Source: CAYOZL01 sp964408435 (GTDB lineage: Bacteria; Bdellovibrionota_C; UBA2361; SZUA-149; CAYOZL01). From it: a stretch of 64,000 nucleotides of DNA. The translations under genes and the position numbers were made by a program. The stretch is taken from assembly GCA_964408435.1 (NCBI GenBank), contig CAYOZL010000004.1, positions 4,378 through 68,377 on the forward strand, read 5' to 3'. Positions 26,144-34,958 of this stretch are shown one piece after another. The stretch's first letter is position 1. The number at the start of each line of letters is the position of its first letter. The notes beneath the pieces were generated by a model. That model did no database searches, was not told the origin of the DNA, and saw only the letters and a list, made by a program, of their open reading frames with translations.

Positions 26144-27151
26144 TTAAACCTTAATATTAGCAACCTTATTAGACCAATGAAAACCAATAAAAATACACAT
26201 TATTCCATATTGAAATATCTTTAAACCTAATGGGTTGGAAAAAGCTGGAAATACTAACTGTGGAGCAGTCCAAGCCATGTAACATAAAAGTAAAGCCATA
26301 ACTAAAGCGATCAGTTTAAGAGAAGATTTCTCTAATCCAATAGCTGCTACTGCTTTTTTTCTAAATTCTTGTCTTTTTCTTACTTGCTTAGCTAACCTTT
26401 CTAAAGTGTTACTTAAAGTTCCACCGACTCTTTTACTTAGTATTAAACTTTGTACGAATAATTCTAATTCAGGATGAGCAACATCTTCACCAAATGCACT
26501 TATTGCTTGCTCTTCAGTCATTCCAAGCCTTAGTCTTTCAACTAACAACTCAACTTCCTCTCTTACTAAGCAGTCCTCATCTAAACCCTTTGCTGCTGCA
26601 TCAAGACCTTGAATCGGGCTCATTCCTGTTTTTAATAAACTTACAAACGACATTAATAACACTGGATAATCTTTATCAAATGCCATAAAACGCTTTTTAA
26701 TCGCTTTATCTAAAATCGATGTTGGAATAACAATACCCATAAATATAGCAAGTAAAACAATAAATACAGTTGCTAAATTATAGGCAGGAATTGCTAAAAA
26801 GACCGCAAGGAATACTTGAATAGCTCTAAATTGCATTTCAGTTAATGGCCATTTAGCGTACTTAAGTTTTTTCGCTAAATCTATTTGAGAACTATTAGAA
26901 CCTCTCTTATCAACATCACCTTCAGAGGCTGCAGCAATTGCTAAATTATTTGCAGTAGTTTTTTGAAACTTCTCTCCTGTTAATCTTGCTTCTGCTCTTG
27001 CATCCCTTTGAGCTGTAACCATATTTCTAAGATTAGTACTTACGGCTTTAGTGGTATTTTTACTCTTATTATCTGATAATGATAATGCGAATACAATTAG
27101 GCCAACAATTAGAATAACCAGAACAATGATGCCAAGAACAATTAGGTTCAC
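26144..27151 (-). CDS. tadB: Tad pilus inner-membrane platform protein TadB
   Basis: 335 aa. An N-terminal helix (1-25) precedes a cytoplasmic linker, and more helices lie at ~115-150 and in the C-terminal 60 residues. The T2SSF domain contains YPVLLMSFVSLLKTGMSPIQ, FVQSLILSKRVGGTLSNTLE and LAKQVRKRQEFRKKAVAAIG, the family hallmarks. It begins inside the last codons of tadA (4-base overlap), so tadA and tadB are translationally coupled. It works with TadC beneath the pilus motor. Confidence 0.92.
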   Translation of the reverse strand: MNLIVLGIIVLVILIVGLIVFALSLSDNKSKNTTKAVSTNLRNMVTAQRDARAEARLTGEKFQKTTANNLAIAAASEGDVDKRGSNSSQIDLAKKLKYAKWPLTEMQFRAIQVFLAVFLAIPAYNLATVFIVLLAIFMGIVIPTSILDKAIKKRFMAFDKDYPVLLMSFVSLLKTGMSPIQGLDAAAKGLDEDCLVREEVELLVERLRLGMTEEQAISAFGEDVAHPELELFVQSLILSKRVGGTLSNTLERLAKQVRKRQEFRKKAVAAIGLEKSSLKLIALVMALLLCYMAWTAPQLVFPAFSNPLGLKIFQYGIMCIFIGFHWSNKVANIKV

Positions 27152-28572
27152 TTCTTTTCTCCATCCACAGTTGGAACCTGACTTGCTCCTCCAAAACCTA
27201 GAAACTTAGGAGCATCTCCAAGATAAATTCCATTTCTTTCTAATACCTCTTCATAAAAACTTGAATAAGAAAGAACTTCCCACATTGGATTCTCACCTTC
27301 TTGAACAAGCTTAAACATTGGTCTAATTTGGATATTTCCTTCAACGAAATTACCCACTTCTACAACTTCTGCCATTCTTACACGTCCAGTTGCTCTTTCT
27401 CGGTATTGCCAAATAACGACATCAACTGCTTGTGCAATCTGTTGTCGAATAATGTCCATTCCAACTCCTCTTTGAGCTCGACCGAGTAAACTTTCTAATC
27501 TTGTTAGAGTTTCTCTTGCATTTCTTGCATGCACTGTAGACATTCCACTGTGACCAGTTTGTGCAGCTTCTAAAAATGCTTCTGCTGCCTCTGGTGTTCT
27601 CATCTCTCCAAGAATCACTCTCGTAGGACAAAGTCTAAGAGTAGTTCTAATATGGTCTGATAAACTAACCGCACCTGCTCCCTCTGAGTTTGGAGACCTT
27701 GATACTAAGCTTCTAAAATATGGGTGCCCATAATTTAATTCAGGAGTATCTTCTACAGCAATTACAGCCTCATCTGCTCTAAACTGCGTTCCAAGAGATC
27801 TCATCAATGTCGTTTTTCCAGTTCCAGTCTCTCCAGAAACCATAAAAGTATGTTCAACTGTTCTAGTTAATGCAGCTAGATAGTTAACCATTAAAGGAGG
27901 AGCAACTTGATAAGAAACTAAACTTTCTAGTGTTGCTTCTGAAACTCTTGGAACACGCATTGTAAACAATGGTCCTCTAGCTCCACAAACACTTTTATGC
28001 ACAGCACATAATCTTTTACCATCAGGGAAAGATGCATCAACGGTATGCTGTTGCGTAGATAAAGACTTACCTAGCCTAAATAAAATTCTATCGATAAAAG
28101 TTGCATATGCCTCAGGACTTGGCCAACGAATACTTGTTGCTTCACTCATTTTACCCCTTTGTAAAATAACTGATTGATAATCATAACAATGAATATCAGT
28201 AACTTCAGGGTTATCTACTAAAGGCTGCAATACTCCCCAACCCAATAAATCTTGTTTCAGATGAACAATAATATCTGCTCTAGCAATATCATCTATTTGT
28301 AAAGAATTCTCGGCACAAACTTTATCAACTGCATTCGCTATTTGATCTTCAGATACCTCACCATCTTTAATCTCCACACCTTCATCACTATTTCCAAGCT
28401 CTCTTCTAGCTTCTTTTAAAACCTTGTTTGCTATTGGTGTAAGAGAGGTCTCTGCTGGGCTACTAGTAGCAGGTAGTGATAATTCACTATTACTTGGTTT
28501 TACAACCTTTTTTCTTTCATCGCTTGCCCTCGTAGAGAACAAACCCATTAAAGCATCATCTTCTTTTGACAT
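27148..28572 (-). CDS. tadA: Tad pilus assembly ATPase TadA (CpaF)
   Basis: 474 aa, type II/IV secretion ATPase (VirB11-like). Walker A is SGETGTGKTTLMRSL, preceded by the N-terminal nucleotide-binding lobe (LLGWGVLQPLVDNPEVTDIH). The Walker B / His-box part reads RVILGEMRTPEAAEAFLEAA and TGHSGMSTVHARNARETLTR. Arg fingers are plausible in DEAVIAVEDTPELNY. It powers pilin polymerisation as a hexamer. It is the only clear ATPase in the Tad-T3SS run besides the CpaE-like protein. cpaB starts 45 bases upstream. Confidence 0.96.
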   Translation of the reverse strand: MSKEDDALMGLFSTRASDERKKVVKPSNSELSLPATSSPAETSLTPIANKVLKEARRELGNSDEGVEIKDGEVSEDQIANAVDKVCAENSLQIDDIARADIIVHLKQDLLGWGVLQPLVDNPEVTDIHCYDYQSVILQRGKMSEATSIRWPSPEAYATFIDRILFRLGKSLSTQQHTVDASFPDGKRLCAVHKSVCGARGPLFTMRVPRVSEATLESLVSYQVAPPLMVNYLAALTRTVEHTFMVSGETGTGKTTLMRSLGTQFRADEAVIAVEDTPELNYGHPYFRSLVSRSPNSEGAGAVSLSDHIRTTLRLCPTRVILGEMRTPEAAEAFLEAAQTGHSGMSTVHARNARETLTRLESLLGRAQRGVGMDIIRQQIAQAVDVVIWQYRERATGRVRMAEVVEVGNFVEGNIQIRPMFKLVQEGENPMWEVLSYSSFYEEVLERNGIYLGDAPKFLGFGGASQVPTVDGEKK

Positions 28573-28617
28573 AACCCTTACCTACCTCAATATTAACCTA
28601 TGTAAGCTTCCTATATA

Positions 28618-29553
28618 CTACTCTGCACCTGCAAAACTTCTATCTAATGTCCACTTACCACTTTTAAGAATATACCTAAGCTGCCTGCCACTTCTTGGGT
28701 CAGATGTATACATTACGCCATCATTAGCAACTTCTGCTTTTGGTCCTTCTGCTTGCTTACCTATGATATGTGCCATAGTAACAACATCAGCTTCGCCGTT
28801 AGATATATTTGTCTCAGAATCACCAACTAGTGATAAACTAATTTCACCATTAGACCTTGCTAACTCAATTTTCTTCGCATCTCTTTCAGTAACAAGTAAA
28901 GTTATATTAGTTCCTTTTTTAATAGCTACTTTTTGACCAACTACATTTGTATATCCACCAACAGAAAGAATTTTGATAAATCTTGCAATAGTAGCAATCT
29001 TAGTCTCACCACGTTGTTTATAAGTTAAAAGCACATCAACTCTACTATTAGGTTTAGCAAAACCTTCTACCCCTTTTCTATCATCAACTGTAATAGATAC
29101 AGCTCTATAGCCTGGAGGAATTGTAATTGCATTTAATGGAGGATTATCAGAAATATCATCTAAAACTAATGGCATATTTGAATTGATTAATCTTGAAGAA
29201 AATTTACCAACTATTAGTTCTAAATCCTTAGCCCTAATTACAGCCATTGGAGTTTTATCCGGGTCCATCGCCTGTGGAGAGAATAATTCTGGACTGATTT
29301 GAGTCCCTTCTTCAATTCTAGTGTTCGCAATTAAAACATCAATCACGCCTGTATTAAGCTTTGGAGCTTCAGGAGCTGTTGCTACTACTTCAGTTTCATT
29401 CTGTGTAGCATCTGTTTTTTGAGCAATCACTATTACCGCGATAACTAAAACTGCGATAACTGCTGCGAGACAACCTATTACCCACTTAACTTTTGTAGCG
29501 TACTGCTGAGCCTGTGAACTCACGCCTCCAAATTTATTATTATTCCTTCTCAT
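28618..29553 (-). CDS. cpaB: Tad pilus assembly protein CpaB/RcpC
   Basis: 311 aa. An N-terminal membrane anchor (~23-45, WVIGCLAAVIAVLVIAVIV) precedes a SAF domain (VLIANTRIEEGTQISPELFS, then SRLINSNMPLVLDDI), as in CpaB/RcpC. The RcpC-type core follows (GYRAVSITVDDRKGVEGFAK, PNSRVDVLLTY). The protein works in the periplasm at the Tad secretin. No secretin (rcpA/cpaC) gene is found next to it, where it usually lies. Length is normal. Confidence 0.9.
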   Translation of the reverse strand: MRRNNNKFGGVSSQAQQYATKVKWVIGCLAAVIAVLVIAVIVIAQKTDATQNETEVVATAPEAPKLNTGVIDVLIANTRIEEGTQISPELFSPQAMDPDKTPMAVIRAKDLELIVGKFSSRLINSNMPLVLDDISDNPPLNAITIPPGYRAVSITVDDRKGVEGFAKPNSRVDVLLTYKQRGETKIATIARFIKILSVGGYTNVVGQKVAIKKGTNITLLVTERDAKKIELARSNGEISLSLVGDSETNISNGEADVVTMAHIIGKQAEGPKAEVANDGVMYTSDPRSGRQLRYILKSGKWTLDRSFAGAE

Positions 29554-29651
29554 TTTACTTAGCCTTAATTATAAAAAAAATTATAAACCTGTTCTATAGA
29601 TGCTAAATCGGTAAGAAACGGCTCAAAACTTTAATTATAAGAGAGCTTTTC

Positions 29652-29683
29652 AAAAAAAAAGGCCTACTAAAATAGTAAGCCTT
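29652..29683 (-). terminator. Intrinsic terminator between flp and cpaB
   Basis: On the minus strand, AGGCTTACT (loop ATTTT) AGTAGGCCT is followed by nine T residues, a textbook rho-independent terminator. It lies 54 bases after the flp pilin stop and before cpaB, so most transcripts from flp should stop here. This allows much more pilin mRNA than motor-gene mRNA. Confidence 0.85.
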
Positions 29684-29736
29684 TGATATCTATGTATATT
29701 AAAATATTAAATATACGAGAAATATTTAAATATTTC

Positions 29737-29922
29737 TTAGTTAGTAGTTGCGTCTAATGTATTACCAATTGAATCAAACTTCTCACTAACCTCTTCCCCT
29801 AAAAATGTTACAGCAGCAATCGCTACAACTGCGATTAATGCTACCATTAATGCGTATTCTACCATTGTAGCACCTTTTTCTTCAGTAACTACTGTTTGCT
29901 TGATAACTTTTTGATTATCCAT
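29737..29922 (-). CDS. flp: Flp/Fap pilin subunit
   Basis: 61 aa prepilin with a leader ending at Lys-Gly: cleavage in EKGATMVEYALM is after Gly, and the Glu at +5 is the conserved Flp residue. The helix MVALIAVVAIAAVTFLGEEV is the pilin core. GAGGAG sits about 12 bases ahead of the ATG. Its 180-base upstream spacer holds GCGCTTAGCGC (29963-29973), a possible operator, and a TTGCAA/TATAGT pair with a short 15-base spacer as a weak promoter guess. The mature pilin polymerises into a bundle-type pilus. Confidence 0.95.
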   Translation of the reverse strand: MDNQKVIKQTVVTEEKGATMVEYALMVALIAVVAIAAVTFLGEEVSEKFDSIGNTLDATTN

Positions 29923-30101
29923 GCCTTTATAACTCCTCTTTTAATTAAGCTTAAATTTATAAGCGCTTAGCGCCATAAATACTACTATAAATAAACAACT
30001 TTATTTGCAAGAAATAAAATCTCCGTATTTATGACGATTATAATATCAAAAAGGATTCTTTAAATACTAAACTTATTTTAAAAAGCAACAAATTTAGCTA
30101 C

Positions 30102-31346
30102 TTACTCATTTGATTCTGGGGTGCTCGCTGGTAATAGTCTTTCCCACCAATTTGAATTAGATTTCATATTATCTATTTCCTCACCTTTTTCAATCAAATT
30201 AAGCTCTGATGCTATCTGTTCTAATGTTGCTTTAGTGGAGCGTTGTCCTAGCTTATAAAGAGTAGCTCCACTACCAGGCCATAAGCTTGCTTTAGCATCT
30301 GTTGCTAAAGGAGGTAATCTCCATGGGCGTGAGCCCAACTTGTGCACAAGTTCTAATTCAGCTTCAATTTGTGGCAAAGCAGAGAGCGCACCAGTATAAC
30401 CATTTACTAAAAATGTTATTCTTTCAGTTCCAACTACCAATGCTTTTACATAAGTTAAATATAAATCTAATGCTGTGAGACCTAAAACAGAATCATCTAT
30501 AACTACCAGAACTTCGTCTGCTGCTCTCATTAGAGCACCTGTTGCAGGGCCAATTCTACCACCTACATCAATGATGATAACATCATGCATTACTCTAGCT
30601 AATTCTAAAATTCTCTGGCAAATATTTATACCATCTGTATGACAGACTAAATCCATAGCTTCTGCCATTCCATCAGGTGGCATTAAAACAGATACGTCTT
30701 CACTAACAGGAATTAATGCATCACAAATACTATCTCTAGATATTTCTCTTGAACCATTTACCCAGCTAGAAACTGTCTTCGCCTCAGTTCCATTAACTGT
30801 TAATGCTCTACATAAATCTCTAGTTTCTACGTCTAAATCCCAAATCAATGTTCTTTGTTTAAAAACACTACAAACCTCAGCTAAAGCTGCACATACTGAA
30901 GTTGCACCTGTCCCACCTTTTGCATGAGTTACAACAATAATTTTAGCTTCTCTTACTCTACCTTCTTTTCTAAATTCAGCATAAATCGCTACTAATTCTT
31001 GTAATAAATCTAGTGGAGATGAATCATCAGGTAATACTTTTCTAACACCTGCGGCATGAGCAGATCTAAAAGCTCCTCCTGAATAAGCCTCTTCAGTTAC
31101 AAACATAACAATATGTAACCAAGGCATATGAGATAAAGCTGTTCTTGCTATTTGAGAAGCAGTATCTCCTAATCCAGAGCCAAGAATTAAAACATCAGCA
31201 TCTTGCATCTGAGACATAAAATCCCTGTCATTTACAAGCTTAACTCTTAAATCCAACATCTCGACATCACTGTGAGAAAACGAATCTATCCTTCTAGCAC
31301 ACAGTGCTTGCCCTTCAGCTGAATTATCTACAATTAATACTCTCAT
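30102..31346 (-). CDS. cpaE: Tad pilus localisation ATPase-like protein CpaE/TadZ
   Basis: 414 aa. Residues 1-125 look like a receiver-like (atypical REC) domain: MRVLIVDNSAEGQALCAR..., then DADVLILGSGLG. Residues ~140-380 are a ParA/MinD-type domain. Its P-loop reads HAKGGTGATSVCAALAEV; the usual KGGxGKT Lys is Ala, a change typical of TadZ. DVIIIDVGGRIGPATG is the Walker B side. TadZ places the pilus apparatus at the pole. It opens the Tad gene set, with 113 bases between it and the kinase. Confidence 0.85.
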   Translation of the reverse strand: MRVLIVDNSAEGQALCARRIDSFSHSDVEMLDLRVKLVNDRDFMSQMQDADVLILGSGLGDTASQIARTALSHMPWLHIVMFVTEEAYSGGAFRSAHAAGVRKVLPDDSSPLDLLQELVAIYAEFRKEGRVREAKIIVVTHAKGGTGATSVCAALAEVCSVFKQRTLIWDLDVETRDLCRALTVNGTEAKTVSSWVNGSREISRDSICDALIPVSEDVSVLMPPDGMAEAMDLVCHTDGINICQRILELARVMHDVIIIDVGGRIGPATGALMRAADEVLVVIDDSVLGLTALDLYLTYVKALVVGTERITFLVNGYTGALSALPQIEAELELVHKLGSRPWRLPPLATDAKASLWPGSGATLYKLGQRSTKATLEQIASELNLIEKGEEIDNMKSNSNWWERLLPASTPESNE

Positions 31347-31420
31347 CTAATTACACCCAATCATTGTCTCTATTAACTGATATCGACTTCTCATTATAAT
31401 TTCTTGAAAACTTATTTAGG

Positions 31421-31436
31421 GTTGTTGAGCAACAAC
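31421..31436. repeat. Short perfect inverted repeat between the kinase and cpaE genes
   Basis: GTTGTTG (31421-31427) and CAACAAC (31430-31436) are separated by AG, in the 113-base spacer ahead of cpaE. It could be an operator; no clear terminator T-tract on the minus strand. Confidence 0.3.
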
Positions 31437-31459
31437 AAAAATGCAGTAATTTTAGGTAC

Positions 31460-32641
31460 TTACAAAGAGTCGAAGAATCCAGGTCGATAGTGATTAACTA
31501 GAGAAAGCGCTAGACCTAGCCATATAAAAAAAACAAAAATCCAAAGTAAAACAGTGCCAAAGCTAATTTTCTTTTTAACCTTATTACCTTTAATAGATTT
31601 CACCCTACTAAGTAATAATTCATTTGTTTTTAACTGCACTTCTGATGAAATCGATTTAACTATCTCCGCAGTAGACTTACCTCTAGATACTTTTTCTATA
31701 AAATCTCTTAATTGGGTTTTACCTTTCTTTGCTATTTCAATAAGGCTAAACTCTTCTTCTTTAATAGAACTTTCTTCAATAGAACTCGGTAGCTCAATAG
31801 ACATTTGCTTAGATAAAGATTTAAGATCTTCTAATATCAAATTAGCATTCTGATATCTTTTCTCTGGATCCTTTTCTAAACATTTAAAAACTATTTTTTC
31901 TAATTCGGCTGGGCAGTCTTCTCTATACGTTAGCAAACTTTCTGGATCTTGCTTAAGTTTTTTCTGCATTATTTCAATTAATGTTTCGCCATCAAAAGGC
32001 GAATGCAGACTAATCATTTCATAAGCAAGAACACCAAAAGAAAAAATATCGGATCTCCGATCAACTTGATTATTAGCTAAATACTCAGGAGAAACATACT
32101 CGATTGTTCCAATTACACCACCATGGTCTGTTAATCTAGGGCCTGTAAGATTTCTTACTATTCCAAAATCTGCAATTTTTACATCTGATTCTGACGTTAA
32201 AAGAATATTCTCAGGCTTTAAATCTCTATGAACCAATCCAGCTTCATGAATCGCTTCAAGACCTGAAATAATTTGAGCAAAAATTTTAAAAATTTCCTTA
32301 TATGTTAAGTGCCTATTCTTCTCTAATAAATCGGCTAAATCCCCACCATCAACAAACTCCATTGAAAAAGCAATAAAATCTTCTTCTTCTACAAATTCAT
32401 ATGCTTTAACTACATTTGGATGACTAATTCCGTATGAGGCATAAATCTCATTTTTAAATCTAGCTGAAAGAACACTATCATTTGCAATTTCATTAAATAA
32501 CACTTTTAAGGCAACAATATGATCTGGTATTTCTTTATGAGTACAAGCATAAACCATCCCCATACTACCAGCTCCTAAGCTTCTAATAACTTCGTACTTA
32601 TTTGCAACTATTGAGCCTACTTGAAGATTTACAAATGACAT
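31460..32641 (-). CDS. Ser/Thr protein kinase with C-terminal membrane anchor
   Basis: 393 aa. The kinase domain (~12-270) is complete: glycine loop LGAGSMGMVY, VALKVL with the ATP-binding Lys, HRDLKPENILL, ADFGIV, and the APE-equivalent YVSPEYL. A ~100-residue linker leads to a C-terminal TM helix (FGTVLLWIFVFFIWLGLALS), so the catalytic part faces the cytoplasm. It lies between the FHA gene and cpaE, in the same orientation as the PP2C phosphatase. The three could be a writer-reader-eraser module for the Tad and T3SS proteins, by neighbourhood. Confidence 0.95.
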   Translation of the reverse strand: MSFVNLQVGSIVANKYEVIRSLGAGSMGMVYACTHKEIPDHIVALKVLFNEIANDSVLSARFKNEIYASYGISHPNVVKAYEFVEEEDFIAFSMEFVDGGDLADLLEKNRHLTYKEIFKIFAQIISGLEAIHEAGLVHRDLKPENILLTSESDVKIADFGIVRNLTGPRLTDHGGVIGTIEYVSPEYLANNQVDRRSDIFSFGVLAYEMISLHSPFDGETLIEIMQKKLKQDPESLLTYREDCPAELEKIVFKCLEKDPEKRYQNANLILEDLKSLSKQMSIELPSSIEESSIKEEEFSLIEIAKKGKTQLRDFIEKVSRGKSTAEIVKSISSEVQLKTNELLLSRVKSIKGNKVKKKISFGTVLLWIFVFFIWLGLALSLVNHYRPGFFDSL

Positions 32642-32738
32642 TTTTTAGTAATACCGTATTAAGTTGGCTAATGAAATAAATTTGTGAGGTAAGTTTAAGA
32701 AATGATGACTCAATAAAGCCAAACTAGAGAATAAAAAG

Positions 32739-33806
32739 CTATATCTTTGGTAATAAGAAAACAAAAAATTCTCTTTCTCCAATACGTAATATGTCTCCAT
32801 TTCCTACAGTTTCAAGTCCTCCAGCCACTTGTATCTCTTCATTAGTTCCAGATCTAATGATTGCAGTTCCATACTCAGAAAGTTGGTCCATAATTTGTAT
32901 TTTATTATCTTTAGTTGTTCTAAGAATAGCATGTAAAGGAGATACACTTTCATGTTCTATGAGCATATATTCACCATGGTCTGTTGGTCTTGAGGTGATT
33001 AGTTTTCTACCTTTTCTGATTTGAAAAACCTCTCCATTTCTATCATCATCATAACTAATTAAAAAACCTATTATTAAAGACTGACCTTTCATAGGAGCAG
33101 AACTATTAGGAGCATGAACTATATTTTTTTGAACAGTATAATTTTGATCTGTGCTTACTTGCTGAGAGCTAGCCTGCACTTTCATATTATTTTGCATACT
33201 AGGTGTGTTACTATTCAGTATAGAATCCTGTCTTGTAGGCTTTCTAGTTCTAGGTTTTCTAGCAATCGGGTTTTGAGGTTTTTGACTTCTAGGAGCAGAA
33301 CTCAGACCTTGATTCTGCGGAGCTAGTGAAGTTAAAGGATCAAAGGTTTTTGGCACATTTGGTTGTGGCAAATTAAAACCATCAACAGACTCAACTGGCT
33401 TAGGGGCATTGGGTTTTAATACATCCTCAAGCTCTTCTCTTGTTATTTTTGTTGTTCTTGACCTATTAACACTTTTTCCAAATTTAAGACCTGTTGATTG
33501 TTGCTCTAGTTTTGCTTTGGTTATTGCTTTTTGATTCTCTAACTTCTTATCAGTTATCTCTTCTTTAGCTTGATCTAATAAGCCGTGCTTTACTATTCCC
33601 TGCTTTATTCTACTCTGTCCAGGTTTTACATAATCATCTTTCTCTATCTTTTTTTCTTCTTTTGCTAAAGCATCCCTAACTTCTCCAGTAATATCAGCTG
33701 AGAACATTACGGTTCTATTTCTAGCTCTAGATACTTTACTAATTTTCAATTCTTCTTTTTTAGTATCTATTTCTTTACTCTCTATTTCTATATTTTCATT
33801 ATCCAT
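32739..33806 (-). CDS. FHA-domain protein (paralogue of the T3SS zinc-ribbon FHA protein)
   Basis: 355 aa. The N-terminal ~230 residues are Lys/Gln/Pro/Asn-rich and mostly disordered. The C-terminal ~110 residues are an FHA domain, with the same lead-in seen in the protein at 17883-18980 (IIGFLISYDDDRNGEVFQI against LVGWLVSYSNDTNGFSIEL), then HESVSPLHAILRT and MDQLSEYGTAI. No zinc ribbon here. The region TVMFSADITG holds Thr residues that could be kinase substrates. Flanked by the kinase and phosphatase genes. Confidence 0.75.
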   Translation of the reverse strand: MDNENIEIESKEIDTKKEELKISKVSRARNRTVMFSADITGEVRDALAKEEKKIEKDDYVKPGQSRIKQGIVKHGLLDQAKEEITDKKLENQKAITKAKLEQQSTGLKFGKSVNRSRTTKITREELEDVLKPNAPKPVESVDGFNLPQPNVPKTFDPLTSLAPQNQGLSSAPRSQKPQNPIARKPRTRKPTRQDSILNSNTPSMQNNMKVQASSQQVSTDQNYTVQKNIVHAPNSSAPMKGQSLIIGFLISYDDDRNGEVFQIRKGRKLITSRPTDHGEYMLIEHESVSPLHAILRTTKDNKIQIMDQLSEYGTAIIRSGTNEEIQVAGGLETVGNGDILRIGEREFFVFLLPKI

Positions 33807-33829
33807 CTGTTTGAATCCTTTTCATACTT

Positions 33830-34813
33830 CTATAAGAGCTTTAAAACTAAGAATACCAAAGCAGCTAATAAAATTAATCCAGCTGCAATAACAAATAATA
33901 TTTTTTTCTTTTTGCTTTTATCTAAATTTGAATCTGGATCAACTACAGGGTTTTTAGTTGTAAGAGTAGAAGATGTAGTAAAAACACCTTTTTTCTTTGG
34001 AGGTTCTATACTAGCTTTAGTCTCATCTCTTTCAGTCTTTAACTCACCAGAAATCGGTAAAACAGTTAGTGTAATATTATCAAATCCACCTCTGTTTCTT
34101 GCTAGCTCAACTAAATTAACACAAGCTTTTTGTGGAGAAAAATTGTTAATTTGATATGCTATTTCAGGATCTGTAACTAAACTATACAGACCATCCGTGC
34201 ATAACAATAAATAGTCTTTAGCATCAGCATTATCCCAAATCCAAAAACTACTAGTTTCTAATCCTAATCTTGGCTGTGCGCCCAGACACTTTGTTAATAC
34301 ATGAGATTGAGGATGAGAAAGAGCTTCTTCTGCACTGATATTACCTCTATCAACTAAGTCTTGAACATAAGTATGGTCTTTTGTTAGTTGTCGAATTTCA
34401 CCTTCTCTAACTAAATATGCTCTAGAATCCCCAGCGTGAGTTATCACAATTTGATCATTGTTAATTATTGCACCAACAACAGTAGTTCCCATTGAACTAA
34501 ACGCTGGATTTTGTCTTCTAAGCAAGATTATTCTATTTGCTTCATCAATTGAAGACTTCAGAGCTTGCACAGAATTTGCGAACTCCCCTGTTTCAAAAAC
34601 TCTTCTAATGGCATCAATTGCTAACTGTGCTGCTAGTTCACCTCCAAGTGCCCCCCCCATTCCATCACAACAAATCCAAGCCCTTCCATTAACGGAATCT
34701 ATTACGGCATAGCGATCTTCATTGATCTCTCTTTCACAGCCAATATCAGTAATAGCAGCTGGAATCTTCTCGTTTTCTTCTTCGTTTGTAACCAATGGTT
34801 CTTGTGTTTCCAT
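33830..34813 (-). CDS. PP2C-type Ser/Thr phosphatase with C-terminal membrane anchor
   Basis: 327 aa. The PPM/PP2C metal-binding motifs are all visible: TDIGCEREINEDRYAV, ICCDGMGGALGGELAA, ITHAGDSRAYLV, CTDGLYSLV and GFDNITLTVLPI. After a short linker, a tail helix (~302-324, ILFVIAAGLILLAALVFLVL) anchors it to the membrane. It probably reverses the kinase at 31460-32641. It heads the long minus-strand run; the ATG is 145 bases from the divergent membrane-protein gene. Confidence 0.96.
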   Translation of the reverse strand: METQEPLVTNEEENEKIPAAITDIGCEREINEDRYAVIDSVNGRAWICCDGMGGALGGELAAQLAIDAIRRVFETGEFANSVQALKSSIDEANRIILLRRQNPAFSSMGTTVVGAIINNDQIVITHAGDSRAYLVREGEIRQLTKDHTYVQDLVDRGNISAEEALSHPQSHVLTKCLGAQPRLGLETSSFWIWDNADAKDYLLLCTDGLYSLVTDPEIAYQINNFSPQKACVNLVELARNRGGFDNITLTVLPISGELKTERDETKASIEPPKKKGVFTTSSTLTTKNPVVDPDSNLDKSKKKKILFVIAAGLILLAALVFLVLKLL

Positions 34814-34958
34814 TTATTATACTCTTTAAAATCAATCCTTACTTACTAATACACGTCATTAGAGCTAAAAAACTTTACTTTATTATGTTTTTCAACAATT
34901 TTGACTCCTCACGTATTTAAAAAATAAAGTATTTACAGCCACTTAATATTAAGTTGAT

